Shown here in pieces: positions 53,436 through 60,927 of a stretch of 64,000 nucleotides of DNA. Origin of the DNA: Porphyrobacter sp. GA68 (GTDB taxonomy: Bacteria > Pseudomonadota > Alphaproteobacteria > Sphingomonadales > Sphingomonadaceae); the NCBI RefSeq assembly GCF_022605525.1, contig NZ_JAKQYJ010000001.1:62001-126000 (forward strand). The letters run 5' to 3'. Numbering within the stretch: the stretch's first letter is position 1; every line of letters starts with the position of its first letter. A model generated the notes under the pieces. That model saw only the letters and a list, made by a program, of their open reading frames with translations, had not been told where the DNA came from and did no database searches. A program made the position numbers and the translations under genes.

Positions 53436-54538
53436 ATCACCACCAGCTCGGCTTGCAGTGCGCCCGCCTGCTTCAAGCCTTCCAGGATGACCACCAGATC
53501 GGCAGCACCGACACCCAGCACGTTGAGCGCGTCAACGATTTCAGCGAGGTTGGCGCCCTCCTCCACAACGGTCAGCCGATCGCCCGCTTCGTTGACCGCG
53601 ATGCCGCTCGCCTGCTCCACGGTGGTGGCGCCGGCAGACAATGGCGCGGGTTGCACAACCGCCGGATCCTCGGAAATGCGGACCACCAGCTTGCCATGGC
53701 TGATGGCGGCGGACGACAGGCGCACCGCACCATTCATCACCACGGTTCCTGTCCGGCTGTTGATGATGACCCTCGCCGGCACCTGAGCCGGAGCGATTTC
53801 GAGCATCTCTATTTCCGCCAGCAGGGCTGATCGCGCGTCACTGCCAGATGGCATCACCAGTTCCAGCGTCACACCATCCAGCACGCGCGCGGTTCCGGGG
53901 AAGCGCGCTTCGATGGCATCGCGGATGCGCGAGGCTGTCAGGAAGTCGGAACCGTGAAGGTTGAAACGCGCGACCGGCGCAAGATCGAACCCGCTGGCGA
54001 CGCTGCGCTCGACCGTGGCACCGCCGGCGATCCGGCCCACCGTCGGCACGTTGACAGACACCTGCGACCCGTCACGCGCCGAAACACCAAGCCCGCCCAC
54101 CGCAACGCTGCCCTGAGCCATGGCATAGATCTCTCCATCAGCCCCGACCAGAGGCGCCAGGACCAGCGTTCCTCCGCGCAGCGACTTGGCCTTGCCCAGC
54201 GTCGACACAGTGATGTCGATCCGCTGCCCCGGCTTCGCAAAGGCCGGCAGCTCGGCAGTGATTATGACGGCGGCGGCGTTCTTGAGACCGGGAGCGACTC
54301 CGGGCGGCAGAGGCAGGCCCAGCCGGTGAGTCACCCCCTTGGCGGCTTGGGTGAGGTAGGAAAGGTTGTCATCGCCAGTGCCCTGCAGGCCAACCACGAT
54401 GCCATAGCCGGTCAACTGGTTCGCCCGCACCCCTTCAAAGGTGCCAAGGTCGCGCACCCGCTCTGCCGCACAGGGGATGGCACAACCAGCCAGCGCGGCG
54501 ACCACCAGGTGCAGCAGGAATCGCACGGAGCGGGTCAA
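53432..54538 (-). CDS. flgI: Flagellar P-ring protein FlgI
   Basis: A 368-residue periplasmic protein. A TTG at 54538 overlaps the flgH stop by four bases (TTGA). RVRDLGTFEGVRANQLTGYGIVVGLQGTGD and the late VVMNGAVRLSS and VVILEGLKQAGALQAELVVM are family blocks. It forms the P-ring around the rod. Confidence 0.95.
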   Translation of the reverse strand: MTRSVRFLLHLVVAALAGCAIPCAAERVRDLGTFEGVRANQLTGYGIVVGLQGTGDDNLSYLTQAAKGVTHRLGLPLPPGVAPGLKNAAAVIITAELPAFAKPGQRIDITVSTLGKAKSLRGGTLVLAPLVGADGEIYAMAQGSVAVGGLGVSARDGSQVSVNVPTVGRIAGGATVERSVASGFDLAPVARFNLHGSDFLTASRIRDAIEARFPGTARVLDGVTLELVMPSGSDARSALLAEIEMLEIAPAQVPARVIINSRTGTVVMNGAVRLSSAAISHGKLVVRISEDPAVVQPAPLSAGATTVEQASGIAVNEAGDRLTVVEEGANLAEIVDALNVLGVGAADLVVILEGLKQAGALQAELVVM

Positions 54539-55191
54539 AACGGGCTGATCCGGCCGAAGAAGCGGCTGAGCCAGCCGGGACGGCTTGCTTGCTGCAGCGC
54601 GCCTTTGCCCGAATGCACGATGCGCGCATCAGCGACGCTGGTGGACAGCACACGGTTGTCAAAATCGATGTCGGCAAGCCGCACGATGCCGGAAAACTGC
54701 ACCCATTCCTCCCCCTGGCTCAGCAACATCTGCTTTTCCCCTACGACCAGCGCGGTCCCGTTTGGCCGGACGCTGGCGATGGTGACGGCAACCGCGCCGG
54801 ACAGGGTGCTGCGCTGCGCGGCTTGACCTCCTCCCTTGAACGACGCCGAGGCGGCAGCCTTAAGAGCCTCGGGGTCGAGAAAGTTCAGCGGTCCGGCAGC
54901 CGGCGGCAGGATCGCTGCGGAGCCGGCACGGTCCGTGCGGCCACTGACTGTTTTGGCAGAGCCGATGTTCTCCGCCAGCAGAATCGTCAGCGTATCGCCA
55001 ACCCGCCGGGCGCGGCTGCCCTCGTGCAAGGCCGCGTAACCCGCACCCGCCTGGAAGATCGCGCCATTGCCCGGCGGCTCTGCCGCTGGAGCGGGCGGCA
55101 GGACGGGCGCGAAGCCTGGCGGAGGGCCGCTGTGACCGCCACAGGCGGCCAACAAGGCAGCGAGACTGGTCCCAAGCCAGCGCATCGTCAC
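54535..55191 (-). CDS. flgH: Flagellar L-ring lipoprotein FlgH
   Basis: A 218-residue lipoprotein with lipobox LAAC. GDTLTILLAENIGSAKTVSG and VGEKQMLLSQGEEWVQFSGIVR mark FlgH. It forms the L-ring in the outer membrane. Start GTG overlaps the flgG stop; ATG two codons on is an alternative. Confidence 0.95.
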   Translation of the reverse strand: MTMRWLGTSLAALLAACGGHSGPPPGFAPVLPPAPAAEPPGNGAIFQAGAGYAALHEGSRARRVGDTLTILLAENIGSAKTVSGRTDRAGSAAILPPAAGPLNFLDPEALKAAASASFKGGGQAAQRSTLSGAVAVTIASVRPNGTALVVGEKQMLLSQGEEWVQFSGIVRLADIDFDNRVLSTSVADARIVHSGKGALQQASRPGWLSRFFGRISPF

Positions 55192-55976
55192 AGCGCCTGG
55201 TTCGCGTTGCGCAGCATGTCGTCCACGGCGCTGATCATCTTGGTGTTGATTTCGTAGGCTCGCTGCGCCTCGATCATGGCCACCATTTCCTCCACCACGT
55301 TGACGTTTGAAGCCTCGAGCATTCCTTGCCTGATGGATCCGCGGCCCTCGCTACCCGCCACGCCAATCTCCGCCGGGCCGCTGGCGGCGGTTTCCAGCAG
55401 CAGATTGCTGCCGCTGGCCTGCAATCCGGCCGCATTGGTGAAGCGGGCAATGGTGAGCTGGCCAAGCTCCGTCGGCTCCGCTTCTCCCGCCAGCACCGCG
55501 CTGACGGTGCCGTCGGGCGCGATCGTGACGCTTTGCGCTCCTTGCGGAACCGACACCGCCGGCTCCAGCGGATAACCTTGCGCGGTTACGATCTGCCCTT
55601 CGGCCGACAGGGTGAAGTTGCCCGCGCGAGAATACGCCAGCCCGCCGCCAGGCAGCGCGATCTGGAAGTACCCGTCTCCGTCGAGGGCGAGGTCAAAGGC
55701 GTTGCCGGTTGTATCCAGCGTCCCTTGGGTGGCGATCCGGCTGGTGCCCTGAAGGGCCACTCCGGTGCCCAGGTTCAGCCCGGTGGCATAGGCGGTTTCC
55801 GTGGAGGAACGCTGTCCCGCCACACGGTTGTCCTGGTACATCAGAGTCTCGAAATTCGCGCGATCGCGCTTGAACCCGGTCGTGCCGATATTAGCCAGAT
55901 TGTTGGCAATGACACGCATCCGGGCGTCCTGCGCCTCCAGCCCGGTGCGGGCGACATGCAGTGCGGAAATTGGCAT
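55188..55976 (-). CDS. flgG: Distal rod protein FlgG
   Basis: A 262-residue protein. The ATG at 55976 follows AAAGG and gives MPISALHVARTGLEAQ, the FlgG N-terminus; the longer frame is not needed. VIANNLANIGTTGFKRDRANF and VNVVEEMVAMIEAQRAYEINTK are FlgG family signatures. Confidence 0.95.
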   Translation of the reverse strand: MPISALHVARTGLEAQDARMRVIANNLANIGTTGFKRDRANFETLMYQDNRVAGQRSSTETAYATGLNLGTGVALQGTSRIATQGTLDTTGNAFDLALDGDGYFQIALPGGGLAYSRAGNFTLSAEGQIVTAQGYPLEPAVSVPQGAQSVTIAPDGTVSAVLAGEAEPTELGQLTIARFTNAAGLQASGSNLLLETAASGPAEIGVAGSEGRGSIRQGMLEASNVNVVEEMVAMIEAQRAYEINTKMISAVDDMLRNANQAL

Positions 55977-56001
55977 AGGTTCTGACCTTTCGCTATCGAG
56001 T

Positions 56002-56745
56002 TCAGCCATTGAGGCTCATCAGCCGCGAACCTGCACGGTCGCATTCGCTGGCGGTGGAAAACAGCTTGGCGCGATTGTCGAAGCTGCGCTGCGCCTCGAT
56101 CATTTCGACCAACACCGCGGCGGTGTCGACGTTCGACCCTTCAAGCATGCCAACCGTCACCTGCGCCGTCAGGTCGGTGGGCAGGATCCCGTTGTCGGGC
56201 ACCCGCAGAAAGCCGTGCAGATCCTTGGCAAGCGCGCTGCCCTGCGGACTGGCGAGCTTGATCCGCCCGACTTCCTGTGGCGGGATGTCCGGCGCGGCGG
56301 GGTCGCCCGCCATGACAGCACCGTCCTTTGTAACGCTGATCTCGCGGCCCAAGGGCACAGTGATCGGACCTGCATCGCCCAAAACGGGGCGCCCGTCGCC
56401 GTTTTCCAGCACGCCGGTCGGCGCCACCTGCAAGTCGCCCCGCCTTGTATAGACCTCTGCCCCGTCGGACGCCTGCAGCGCCAGCAGCGCATCGCCGCCC
56501 AGCGCGATGTCCAGCGGATTGCCCGTCTCGATCAGCGCTCCGGCGCGCATGTCGGCTCCGGGTACGGTGCCTTGCGCAAAGGTCCGAATGTCCAGTCCCG
56601 CGCCTTTCAGCGCGAACGGGGTGACGGTAAAGGTTTCTGCCCTGAACCCCGCCGTTTGCGCATTGGCCAAGTTGCTGGCGATCACCCGCTGCCGGTTCAT
56701 GGCCGCGCTCATTCCCGTCAGCGCAGTGTATATCATGCGGTCCAC
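56002..56745 (-). CDS. flgF: Proximal rod protein FlgF
   Basis: A 247-residue protein. It begins MDRMIYTALTGMSAAMNRQ at GTG 56745, with ATG three codons later as an alternative. ASNLANAQTAGFRAE and DTAAVLVEMIEAQRSFDNRAK identify a rod protein of the FlgF type, placed between flgE and flgG. Confidence 0.9.
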   Translation of the reverse strand: MDRMIYTALTGMSAAMNRQRVIASNLANAQTAGFRAETFTVTPFALKGAGLDIRTFAQGTVPGADMRAGALIETGNPLDIALGGDALLALQASDGAEVYTRRGDLQVAPTGVLENGDGRPVLGDAGPITVPLGREISVTKDGAVMAGDPAAPDIPPQEVGRIKLASPQGSALAKDLHGFLRVPDNGILPTDLTAQVTVGMLEGSNVDTAAVLVEMIEAQRSFDNRAKLFSTASECDRAGSRLMSLNG

Positions 56746-56750
56746 CGCGA

Positions 56751-57566
56751 TCAGGTCCGCAGGTTGATGATGGTTTGCGACAGCTGCGACGCGGTATCGA
56801 TCGCCTTCGCGTTCGCCTGGAAGTTGCGCTGCGCGGAAATGAGGCCGATCATCTCTTCCGCGAGATCCACGTTCGACCGCTCAAGCGCGCCGGACAACAG
56901 GGTGCCGTTTCGCCCCGCGCCGGGGAACCCGATTTGGGGCGCACCGGACAGTCCGGTCGCCTCCCATTTGGAATTGCCGAGCGGACGCAGGCCGACCGGG
57001 CTGGTGAAGCTGGCGAGTGCCACCCGTCCCACGTTCGTGACCGCGCCATCCGCGTACGCCGCGCTGATCGTTCCGTCCTTGCCGATGGTCACGCCCGCAA
57101 GATCGGCGCCCGCAGCGTTGACCAGCGGCAGGCGGGTGTCGGCCGTTGCGCCAGACGCACCCGGGTTCCCGCTGCCATCGGTGGCAATCATCTGCAGCCG
57201 GTTGCCCGCGCCATCGTGCAGGAAGCCGCCCTGATCCAGCATGAAAGCACCGTTGCGGGTAAATGCGGTCTGTCCGCTTTCGCCGCCGCGCACGGCGAAA
57301 AACCCGTCGCCCGTTATGGCCAGATCGGTGACGTTGCCCGTTTGCTCCACCGCGCCAAGCGTGAAGTTCTGGGCGATTGCGGAAACCGCCACTCCGATGC
57401 CCTTCATCATGCGCGGGTCGGACGCCGCGCCCCCCGCGACCAGATCGGCGAACTGCGTATCCGATTTCTTGAAGCCGGTGGTTTCGGCATTGGCGATGTT
57501 GTGGGCAATGACGCCCAAGTCGGTCTGCGCGGCCCTGAGGCCACTGAGGGAAGTGTAAAACGACAC
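56751..57566 (-). CDS. flgE: Short flagellar hook protein FlgE
   Basis: A 271-residue hook protein. N-terminal SFYTSLSGLRAAQTDLGVIAHNIAN and C-terminal VDLAEEMIGLISAQRNFQANAK are those of FlgE. Many FlgE proteins exceed 400 residues because of surface domains; here the middle is small, so the outer domain seems reduced. Order next to flgD supports the hook role. Confidence 0.85.
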   Translation of the reverse strand: MSFYTSLSGLRAAQTDLGVIAHNIANAETTGFKKSDTQFADLVAGGAASDPRMMKGIGVAVSAIAQNFTLGAVEQTGNVTDLAITGDGFFAVRGGESGQTAFTRNGAFMLDQGGFLHDGAGNRLQMIATDGSGNPGASGATADTRLPLVNAAGADLAGVTIGKDGTISAAYADGAVTNVGRVALASFTSPVGLRPLGNSKWEATGLSGAPQIGFPGAGRNGTLLSGALERSNVDLAEEMIGLISAQRNFQANAKAIDTASQLSQTIINLRT

Positions 57567-57585
57567 GGAACTGTTCCTCTGCTGT

Positions 57586-57861
57586 TTAGCGGGTGGCGGG
57601 GTTTCGCGCCGCGATCAGCGCATCGATCTTGGCGGCAATGTCCTGCAGCGTGGCGTTCGTCTCAGCCGTTCCGGCGAGGGCAGAGAACTGCGCCATCTGC
57701 GCCAGCATCGCCTTGTTATCGACCGGATCGGTCGGATCCTGCTGTTGCAGCTGTGCGATCATCAGCCGCAGGAAGTCATCCTGCCCCATGCTGGAAGACC
57801 GGGCGGCAGCGGGACGAGACAGCGTGCCGGTGTCGGCAAGGATTGCGTTCAGGTTCATCAT
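57586..57861 (-). CDS. flgD: Truncated-form hook scaffold FlgD
   Basis: A 91-residue protein with [45 protein letters not shown], the conserved N-terminal FlgD segment. The C-terminal tudor/Fn3-like cap domain of about 120 residues is absent, though the stop is clean. It overlaps the flgC stop by four bases. Confidence 0.88.
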   Translation of the reverse strand: MMNLNAILADTGTLSRPAAARSSSMGQDDFLRLMIAQLQQQDPTDPVDNKAMLAQMAQFSALAGTAETNATLQDIAAKIDALIAARNPATR

Positions 57862-58259
57862 GTCCTCATGGTTTCCAGCATCAGTTGCTTGGCGGTTTGC
57901 ATGGCTTCCACCAGGTTCTGGTAATGACGAGACGCTTCCATCACCTCGACCATCTCGGCCGTTTCATCGATCGGCGCCTGCCACACGTTTCCGTCGGCAT
58001 CGGCCATCGGGTGATCGGGATCGTACAGCTTGATCGGGGCGGCCGCGGAGCGGAACACGCCCTCTACACGCACGGTGGATAGGCCGCTCAGCCGGTCGTA
58101 TTCTTCGCTGAACACCGGGCGCATGGGGCGGTAGGAGGCTGCCTCCGAACCGGCGACAGTGCCAGCATTGGCAAGGTTCGAAGCGGCGGCGTTCATGCGG
58201 ACCATCTGCGCCGACAGGCCGCGCCCCACGGTGGTGAAAAGATTGACGGGATCGGGCAT
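57858..58259 (-). CDS. flgC: Proximal rod protein FlgC
   Basis: A 133-residue protein with [19 protein letters not shown] at the start and [18 protein letters not shown] near the end, both FlgC blocks. It begins two bases after flgB and forms the rod base with FlgB. Confidence 0.93.
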   Translation of the reverse strand: MPDPVNLFTTVGRGLSAQMVRMNAAASNLANAGTVAGSEAASYRPMRPVFSEEYDRLSGLSTVRVEGVFRSAAAPIKLYDPDHPMADADGNVWQAPIDETAEMVEVMEASRHYQNLVEAMQTAKQLMLETMRT

Positions 58260-58261
58260 CG

Positions 58262-58606
58262 TTATTCGCCCCTGATCGCGCGGGTCAGCCGTTCGGCCCG
58301 ACCCTGAACAAAGGACAAGGTCGCGCTGTAGGCGACGGCGTTCTCGGCAAAGGCGAGCTGTTCGGCGCCCAATTCGACGGTGTTGCCGTCCAGCGCAGGC
58401 ATGGTCGGCACGCGGTAGCGCGTCGCCGCGACGGCAGCCCGCTGCCCGGTCATTCCGTTTATCTGCAGCCGCAGCGCGGCGGCAAAGTCGATATCACGCG
58501 CCTTGTATCCGGGCGTGGAGGCGTTCGCGATGTTTGAGGTGAGCACCCCCATGCGCTGTGAACGCAGTTCCAGCGCCGCGCCGTGTATGCCGAAAATCCC
58601 GCTCAT
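58262..58606 (-). CDS. flgB: Proximal rod protein FlgB
   Basis: A 114-residue protein. The ATG at 58606 follows GGAG and starts MSGIFGIHGAALELRSQRMG; the longer frame runs into the promoter. LTSNIANASTPGYKARDIDF is the family signature. It is the first gene of the flgB-motB operon. Confidence 0.93.
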   Translation of the reverse strand: MSGIFGIHGAALELRSQRMGVLTSNIANASTPGYKARDIDFAAALRLQINGMTGQRAAVAATRYRVPTMPALDGNTVELGAEQLAFAENAVAYSATLSFVQGRAERLTRAIRGE

Positions 58607-58648
58607 CCGTGTCATCTCCGTCGCAAAGAGCCTGCTGGCGCTGGCTAA

Positions 58649-58664
58649 GCACAGAGTGTGCCAA
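58649..58664 (-). promoter_or_regulatory. Sigma-54-like promoter before flgB
   Basis: The minus strand reads TTGGCACACTCTGTGC. The -24 GG and -12 GC have correct spacing (TGGCAC-N5-GTGC). One base departs from the TTGC consensus. Transcription would start about 30 bases before the flgB ATG, fitting sigma-54 control of class II flagellar genes. Confidence 0.55.
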
Positions 58665-58796
58665 TTCCGCTGACGACGGAGGCAGCCGTGGTGACGGGCC
58701 AAGGGCAGGCAACGATTTGCCGGTTGCGGCAGGTTCTGGCCGCCGGGTTAATCCCGCGCGAGCGCCGTCGTCATGGTAAGCTACAGGAGTTCACCC

Positions 58797-59297
58797 ATGA
58801 AGATCGTTTGCACTACCTTCCTCGCGGCCGTCATGCTGACCGTCGCCCAACCGGGCCACAGCCGGGATCAGGCGTTTACTCTGCCCGAAGCCATAACGGC
58901 CACTGTGGCCAACTTCGCCGGTGTCGGAACGGCGGATGTAGGCCCCATCGACAGCCGCCTGCGGCTTGCGCCATGCCGCCAGGCGCTTCTCCTGGGCTGG
59001 CATGACCGGCGCGGCAGGACCGTCACGGCGACTTGCCCCGATGCAGGAGGGTGGCGCTTGTTCGTGTCGATCGCGTCCGGGCAAGCCGCTGCAGTTTCCG
59101 GGCCGGCTGCCGTGGCGCCGGGCGATGCAGTTACCATTCACTTTACCGGCCGAGGTTTCGGGATCACGGCGACTGGTCGCGCTCTGACCGCCGGCAAGGC
59201 AGGCGCCACTGTGAACGTCCGGCCTGACGGTAGCAAGGGCGTGCTGCGTGCACGAGTGCAGAGCGCCGGACACGTGGTGGCAGAAGGAGTGCAATGA
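58797..59297 (+). CDS. flgA: P-ring assembly chaperone FlgA
   Basis: A 166-residue secreted protein. ATG at 58797 follows AGGAG. A signal peptide ends near residue 22; the SAF/ChapFlgA domain has GRALTAGKAGATVNVRPDGSK and VLRARVQSAGHVV. It helps FlgI assembly. First gene of the divergent plus-strand unit. Confidence 0.9.
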   Translation: MKIVCTTFLAAVMLTVAQPGHSRDQAFTLPEAITATVANFAGVGTADVGPIDSRLRLAPCRQALLLGWHDRRGRTVTATCPDAGGWRLFVSIASGQAAAVSGPAAVAPGDAVTIHFTGRGFGITATGRALTAGKAGATVNVRPDGSKGVLRARVQSAGHVVAEGVQ

Positions 59298-59359
59298 ACG
59301 CTTAAGAAAATGGCCATGCGCACGTTCTCCAGACCGAACCAGGCAACAGGAACGTGCTC

Positions 59360-59650
59360 ATGCGGGTAATGTCGTCACCTCCCAATCTGGCCGCGCCCTG
59401 TCTGCAACCCCGCGACCCTCAACTCACTGGCGGTTGCGCCGCGCGAGCCGCGCTTCAGCAGATGGCAGGACATGACAGCGGCGCTGGCGTGTCCATCGAG
59501 ATTGAGCAGAACCACGACCGTTCGCCGATCGACACCGCGCGCATTGCCTCCGTGCGCGACGCACTGGCAAACGGATCCTACCAGCTGCAACCACTCGCCA
59601 CGGCGCAAGCGATGATCGCTGCCCAGGATCTGCTGGAGCTTTACCCGTGA
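59360..59650 (+). CDS. flgM: Anti-sigma-28 factor FlgM
   Basis: A 96-residue protein, with ATG at 59360 preferred to GTG 59354. IDTARIASVRDALANGSYQLQPLATAQAMIAAQDLL is the C-terminal FlgM sigma-28-binding helix region. It holds FliA (encoded five genes on) until the hook is complete. Its stop overlaps the flgN start. Confidence 0.85.
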   Translation: MRVMSSPPNLAAPCLQPRDPQLTGGCAARAALQQMAGHDSGAGVSIEIEQNHDRSPIDTARIASVRDALANGSYQLQPLATAQAMIAAQDLLELYP

Positions 59651-59982
59651 CCGCCTCCTCTGGCCTCGCCAACGCCTTGCGGCAAATGCTTGCCGTGCTG
59701 GAGGACGAGCGGCAGGCGCTTGCCGCCCTTGACATCGGCGCACTGACCCTGGCTACCCAGAACAAGACGGCGTTGTGCGCCATGCTCAAGGAAGCCTGTG
59801 GACTCGACGAAGAGTGCCGCCTGCTTGCAGAAGCAGCCCGGCAGGCGAATGAAACCAACCGCAGAATGCGCAACCTCATGGCAGCAAATGTCACAGCGCG
59901 GCTGGATGCGCTGACCGGAGAAACGACCCGCCTTTACAGTCGTCAAGGCGGCGGCATGCGGCGGCGTTCAACTGACGCGTGA
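59647..59982 (+). CDS. flgN: Flagellar chaperone FlgN
   Basis: A 111-residue helical protein starting at GTG that overlaps the flgM stop. LRQMLAVLEDERQALAALDIGALTLATQNK is typical of FlgN, which escorts FlgK and FlgL to the export gate. Confidence 0.8.
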   Translation: MTASSGLANALRQMLAVLEDERQALAALDIGALTLATQNKTALCAMLKEACGLDEECRLLAEAARQANETNRRMRNLMAANVTARLDALTGETTRLYSRQGGGMRRRSTDA

Positions 59983-60030
59983 TCCGCTGGACACACGAGC
60001 GGGGCCTTTGGCACGAGGTTTGCTCCACCG

Positions 60031-60927
60031 TTGGCATCGAGCCAATCCGGAAGCACCATCTTGCCGTCACCCTATGTCTCCTCGCCCGCAATGGCCCACT
60101 CTTCCGCTACGCGTACACAAGCGGCCATCGCGCAGGCCGCGCGGGCGACGGGTACTGATTTCAATTACCTGCTGGCCCAGGCCAAATTGGAATCCGGGCT
60201 CGACCCTGACGCCAAGGCATCAACGTCCAGCGCTACCGGACTTTTCCAGTTTATCGACAGCACCTGGCTCGCCACGCTGGACCGGCACGGCGCCGCGCAC
60301 GGCATGGAGTGGGCAAGCGCTGCAATACACCAGCGAGGCGGCCGCCATTTCGTCACCGATCCGGCGCTGCGCCAGCAGATTTTCGGTTTGCGCCACAATC
60401 CTGCGGTAGCATCGGTCATGGCGGGCGCGCTCGCGCAGGACAACCGCGCCGCACTGCTGCCTGTCCTCGGCCGGGAACCGGACGCGGCCGAACTTTATCT
60501 TGCGCATTTCCTGGGCGCGGGAGGCGCCACTAGCTTCCTTACCGCACTGCAAGCAAACCCGTTTGCGTCGGCGGCTGCCCTGTTGCCGGAAGCCGCCGCA
60601 GCCAACCGCGGGATTTTCTATGCGGATGGCGCGGCGCGGACCCTTGGCGGAGTGATGGATCTGATCCGCGACAAGGTCGGCCGCGCTATGGGCGAAGGAA
60701 GCATCTCCTCCGGCACCAGCGACGTTCCCTTGCCCCCTGCCACCCGGTCCCGTGTGCGGCCGGTTGCGGGCGGCCCAGCCGCTTCTGCGCCAGGAGCGAC
60801 GGCCTCCGGTTCATCGATGGCCGCCCTTCTGGAAAAGACCTTCGGTCTTGGAAATGGTGGTGGTGGCGGTGCCGCACCCGCGCATGTGCGTGCCGCCTAT
60901 GGCAAGTTGAAGGCGTTTGGCCTGTGA
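60031..60927 (+). CDS. Flagellar-locus lytic transglycosylase
   Basis: A 298-residue protein; start uncertain (TTG 60031 or 60061, ATG 60091). The SLT domain has FNYLLAQAKLESGLDP with the catalytic Glu, then SSATGLFQFIDSTWL and AELYLAHFLGAGGA. A Gly/Ala/Ser-rich tail follows. Lying between flgN and flhA, and with FlgJ lacking its own hydrolase, it probably opens the cell wall for the rod. Confidence 0.85.
   Translation: MASSQSGSTILPSPYVSSPAMAHSSATRTQAAIAQAARATGTDFNYLLAQAKLESGLDPDAKASTSSATGLFQFIDSTWLATLDRHGAAHGMEWASAAIHQRGGRHFVTDPALRQQIFGLRHNPAVASVMAGALAQDNRAALLPVLGREPDAAELYLAHFLGAGGATSFLTALQANPFASAAALLPEAAAANRGIFYADGAARTLGGVMDLIRDKVGRAMGEGSISSGTSDVPLPPATRSRVRPVAGGPAASAPGATASGSSMAALLEKTFGLGNGGGGGAAPAHVRAAYGKLKAFGL

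Noticed and set aside
58670-58796. Sigma-54 promoter for flgA on the plus strand
   Set aside because: Several GG and GC pairs occur but none has the right spacing and consensus.
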